The notes under the pieces: generated by a model | Seen by the model: only the letters and a program-made list of their open reading frames with translations | Databases searched by the model: none | What the model was told of the DNA's origin: nothing | Made by a program: the position numbers and the translations under genes | NCBI GenBank assembly: GCA_020634235.1 | Contig: JACKCB010000006.1 | Coordinates: forward strand, 62,001-126,000 | Source of the DNA: Ardenticatenaceae bacterium | GTDB taxonomy: Bacteria; Chloroflexota; Anaerolineae; Promineifilales; Promineifilaceae | Length of the DNA stretch: 64,000 nt | Reading direction: 5' to 3' | Shown: one piece after another, positions 61,908 to 64,000 of the stretch | How the letters are laid out: each line of letters opens with the position of its first letter | Numbering within the stretch: position 1 is the first letter of the stretch

Positions 61908-62444
61908 GTTTAACAACCTCTGAAATGACTGGGATGGTTTGGGCTGGTGAGCCTCGCCTATCCGTTACAGTACAGTCTGCGGCACCCCCCATAACAGCAA
62001 CATAACACGGGCATAGGACCAAAGTACCTGCAAATAGTATCCTATCTTTAACCTTTCGTTAACCATTTGTTTGCAAGGTGCGGGTATCATAGTCCTCTGT
62101 TGCGGACGGTCGTGCCGGCCCCGCATTGTTGCCACCAACGTTCTTCACTGCTGCCAACATCACGCGCCATTGCTGCTCCCATCCCAGGCCGGCCGTCCTG
62201 CCTTCCTTTTTTGCTCACGGAGTCACCCGTCCTGTTTGTCCCCTGATCGCTGAACAGCCGGAATCTTGACACTCGTTGTCAGGTATGATGGATAGACTGG
62301 AAGACTGGGCCTGGTTCGCTTGCTGCGGCGGCATGCCGTCCGGCGAGGGTCGTTACGACAGACCTTCATCATCTATCAGACCCATGAACAGCATCTGGCC
62401 AGCCATCGTTCCCCGTCCATGGGCCGTTCCACAAGGAGTTTACG
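61908..62444. other. Intergenic region, about 537 bases, no gene recognised
   Basis: It lies between the divergent starts of the FG-GAP gene and the GyrI-like gene. The left part is A/T-richer than the genes around it. AAGGAG six bases before 62445 belongs to the next gene. No tRNA, hairpin terminator or coding frame of note; short open frames here look random. Confidence 0.45.
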
Positions 62445-62942
62445 ATGTCTAATCTGCAAGTACGCCTGGTAAACCTATCCCCCCTGCGCGTGGCCAGCCT
62501 GTCGGGCTTTGGCCCTAACCCGGAAGACCTGGCTTTCCAGAAGCTAGATGCCTGGGCTGGCCCCCGTGGCCTGCTGGCCGATCCGGAAAAGCATCCGGTC
62601 TTTGGCTTCAACAATCCCGATCCTGTGGCCGGCAACCCGGACTATGGGTACGAGCTGTGGATTGTGGTTGGGCCGGAGTTCGAGCTGGCCGAAGGTGATG
62701 CGGTGCGCCTGCACAACTTCCCCGGCGGTCGCTATGCCGTTACGCGCTGCGAAGTGCCCGAAGGGGATGCCCCGGGCCTGGAGGTCATTGGCCAGACCTG
62801 GCAGAAGCTGGTCGCCTGGCGGGACGAAAATGGCTACCAGCGTGGCCACCAGCAGTGGCTGGAGAAAATGGTCCCGGCGGACCTCCCTGGCATCCGCTTC
62901 GTCCTCGATCTTTACCTGCCCATCGCCGAGCGTTTAGTGTAA
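62445..62942 (+). CDS. GyrI-like small-molecule-binding domain protein
   Basis: A 165-residue protein of the GyrI-like/AraC effector-binding (SOUL/BmrR C-terminal type) fold: KHPVFGFNNPDPVAGN, then YELWIVVGPEFEL and FPGGRYAVTRCEVPEG. It has no DNA-binding domain. Relatives bind hydrophobic ligands or, in part, hydrolyse cyclopropanoids. AAGGAG six bases upstream of the ATG supports the start. It stands alone. Confidence 0.85.
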   Translation: MSNLQVRLVNLSPLRVASLSGFGPNPEDLAFQKLDAWAGPRGLLADPEKHPVFGFNNPDPVAGNPDYGYELWIVVGPEFELAEGDAVRLHNFPGGRYAVTRCEVPEGDAPGLEVIGQTWQKLVAWRDENGYQRGHQQWLEKMVPADLPGIRFVLDLYLPIAERLV

Positions 62943-63012
62943 ATTTGTCACATCTGTGTCAACTGGGGCATAGGCCTGGCAACTCCCCGAGCTCTGCCGG
63001 GCCTATGCCTGT

Positions 63013-63741
63013 TTACACGCCGGCGCTGGCGACGAGCAGGGCCAGGAAGAGCAGGAAGGTGATCAGGCTCCCCGGCCGGGAAACACGGGCCACATAGATC
63101 AAGCGGGGGGGCAAAAACAGCCCCAGGTAGAGCAGGAAGAGCAGCAAACCGGGCAGCGGGCTGCCCCCGGCCGGGGGGAAGCGCACAAACAGCGCCTGCC
63201 ACACCGCCGTCAGCACCACCGCCATTAAATTCACTCCCACCAGCCCCAGGTAACTCAGTAGATAGTAGCGCGGCGTAAATGGCGGCACAATCTGTTCCGA
63301 CTGCGTCGACAGCATCAGCATGTACACCAGCGCCAGGCCAAACCAACTGGCCGGCGTCAGCAGCAGATAAATCGTCGCCGACGGTTCATCCAGGATCGTC
63401 TGCTCCAGCCGTACCACCGAATCCAGAAAGCCGGTGGTATAAGCCGTCGCCAGGCTAATGGTCAGGGCGAACAGAACGCCCAGCACGGCCAGCGCCCGCC
63501 GCGAAGCCAGCAAACTTGTCAGCCAGCCCGGCCCCGGCCGGGGTGATTCCGGCTGCAGCTTCTTCATGGCATACACCGCCAGGCAAAACAGCACAAAAAA
63601 AAGGCCCAGCAGCACCGAATTAAAAAAGCCCAGCTTCCCAAACTGACCCAGCAGCACCGGCCCCAGCCACAAAAATAGCCCTACCCCGGTCAGGTCAGCC
63701 AAAATCGGCAAAACAACAGAAGCAAGTGGTTTCATCATCAT
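63013..63741 (-). CDS. Integral membrane protein, unknown
   Basis: A 242-residue protein with about six hydrophobic segments (residues 7-31, 40-58, 84-103, 124-145, 157-183, 198-238 as a long pair). Charged loops are short, and a Pro-rich loop (ESPRPGPGWL) contains an iterated palindrome copy. It opens MMMKPL, so three adjacent ATGs are possible starts. I do not recognise the family. It is convergent with the GyrI-like gene, 70 bases apart. Confidence 0.65.
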   Translation of the reverse strand: MMMKPLASVVLPILADLTGVGLFLWLGPVLLGQFGKLGFFNSVLLGLFFVLFCLAVYAMKKLQPESPRPGPGWLTSLLASRRALAVLGVLFALTISLATAYTTGFLDSVVRLEQTILDEPSATIYLLLTPASWFGLALVYMLMLSTQSEQIVPPFTPRYYLLSYLGLVGVNLMAVVLTAVWQALFVRFPPAGGSPLPGLLLFLLYLGLFLPPRLIYVARVSRPGSLITFLLFLALLVASAGV

Positions 63742-63763
63742 GTGTCGCGACTATGCACGTCCT

Positions 63764-63813
63764 TGAGGGCTGAGCTTGTCGAAGCCCGGTTCCGCCTTCG
63801 ACCGGCTCAGGCT
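63764..63813. repeat. Dispersed palindromic repeat B, copy 2
   Basis: GAGCTTGTCGAAGCC and CCTTCGACCGGCTCAGGC form an imperfect hairpin related to 3549-3574. It lies upstream of the membrane protein gene. The remaining 63814-64000 shows no gene. Confidence 0.55.
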
Positions 63814-64000
63814 ACACCAGTGTAGTCACCTTGTATCTCCAACGTAAGCCAATTGTACCAGCCCGCGCCAGAAAGGTAAGCCAGTGGCCAATACCCATTT
63901 GCCCACCTGGCTAATTGTGCCCGGCGAGCACTGCCTCTATAATAACTTACAATGGCGCCAATGTTCGCGCCGCAGTCGCCCGGATGTCACACCCCCAAAA

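Noticed and set aside
62266..62310. TTGACA followed by TATGAT as a promoter for the GyrI-like gene
   Set aside because: The spacing is only about 12 bases, too short for a normal promoter.

Overview
The window is GC-rich bacterial DNA that looks like a filamentous Chloroflexota genome (Anaerolineae or a related class). This is inferred from gene content: a BTAD/NB-ARC/TPR regulator, soluble-adenylyl-cyclase-like cyclase/ATPase proteins, several Ser/Thr kinases, an F420-type LLM oxidoreductase, a UPF0182 protein, DUF5996, an orphan LuxR-type response regulator and a RAYT transposase. No rRNA, tRNA or CRISPR array was recognised. The most conspicuous sequence feature is a highly iterated palindrome, CCCGGCCGGG, found about every 300-350 bases on average in the stretches I counted, inside and outside genes.

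Layout. 1-9 kb: 3' end of a C25-like peptidase, HtrA-like protease, response regulator, DUF3307 and DUF457-like membrane proteins, nicotinate phosphoribosyltransferase, UPF0182 protein and a yjbQ remnant. 9-16 kb: transglutaminase/DUF58 pair, VOC protein, DUF5996 protein, gluconokinase and a small membrane protein. 16-20.4 kb: a minus-strand unit of GH4 glycosidase, sphingosine-phosphate-lyase-like PLP enzyme and MelB-type transporter, with a hairpin in the leader. 20.7-26.3 kb: two unknown membrane proteins, a large nuclease-like lipoprotein and a GNAT acetyltransferase. 26.3-31.8 kb: a ParB-like protein with a duplicated C-terminal module, a cyclase/ATPase and an LLM oxidoreductase.

31.8-41.7 kb: nine consecutive minus-strand genes: kinase with zinc ribbon, alpha/beta hydrolase, glycosyltransferase, VWA protein, phage-antirepressor-like protein, FHA membrane protein, a second kinase, a SHOCT protein and pyrE. 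The four genes from VWA to the second kinase are separated by only 17-36 bases. They look like a phospho-signalling module that has co-opted an antirepressor-like protein, and this is the best candidate for an undescribed system. 41.8-43.03 kb: a broken thioredoxin gene and a RAYT transposase with its REP hairpins and 50-base tandem repeats. 43.0-46.8 kb: a heterodimeric ABC exporter.

47.1-54.1 kb: a two-gene operon of BTAD/NB-ARC/TPR regulator and a 1293-residue cyclase/ATPase/TPR protein. 54.4-56.2 kb: an alpha-toroid protein, a SnoaL-like protein and a DUF1801 protein. 56.3-61.9 kb: a giant secreted protein with 14 FG-GAP repeats, a zinc-peptidase-like motif and eight 24-base tandem repeats. 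The window ends with a GyrI-like protein and a membrane protein.

All calls are from reading the sequence; no database search was run.
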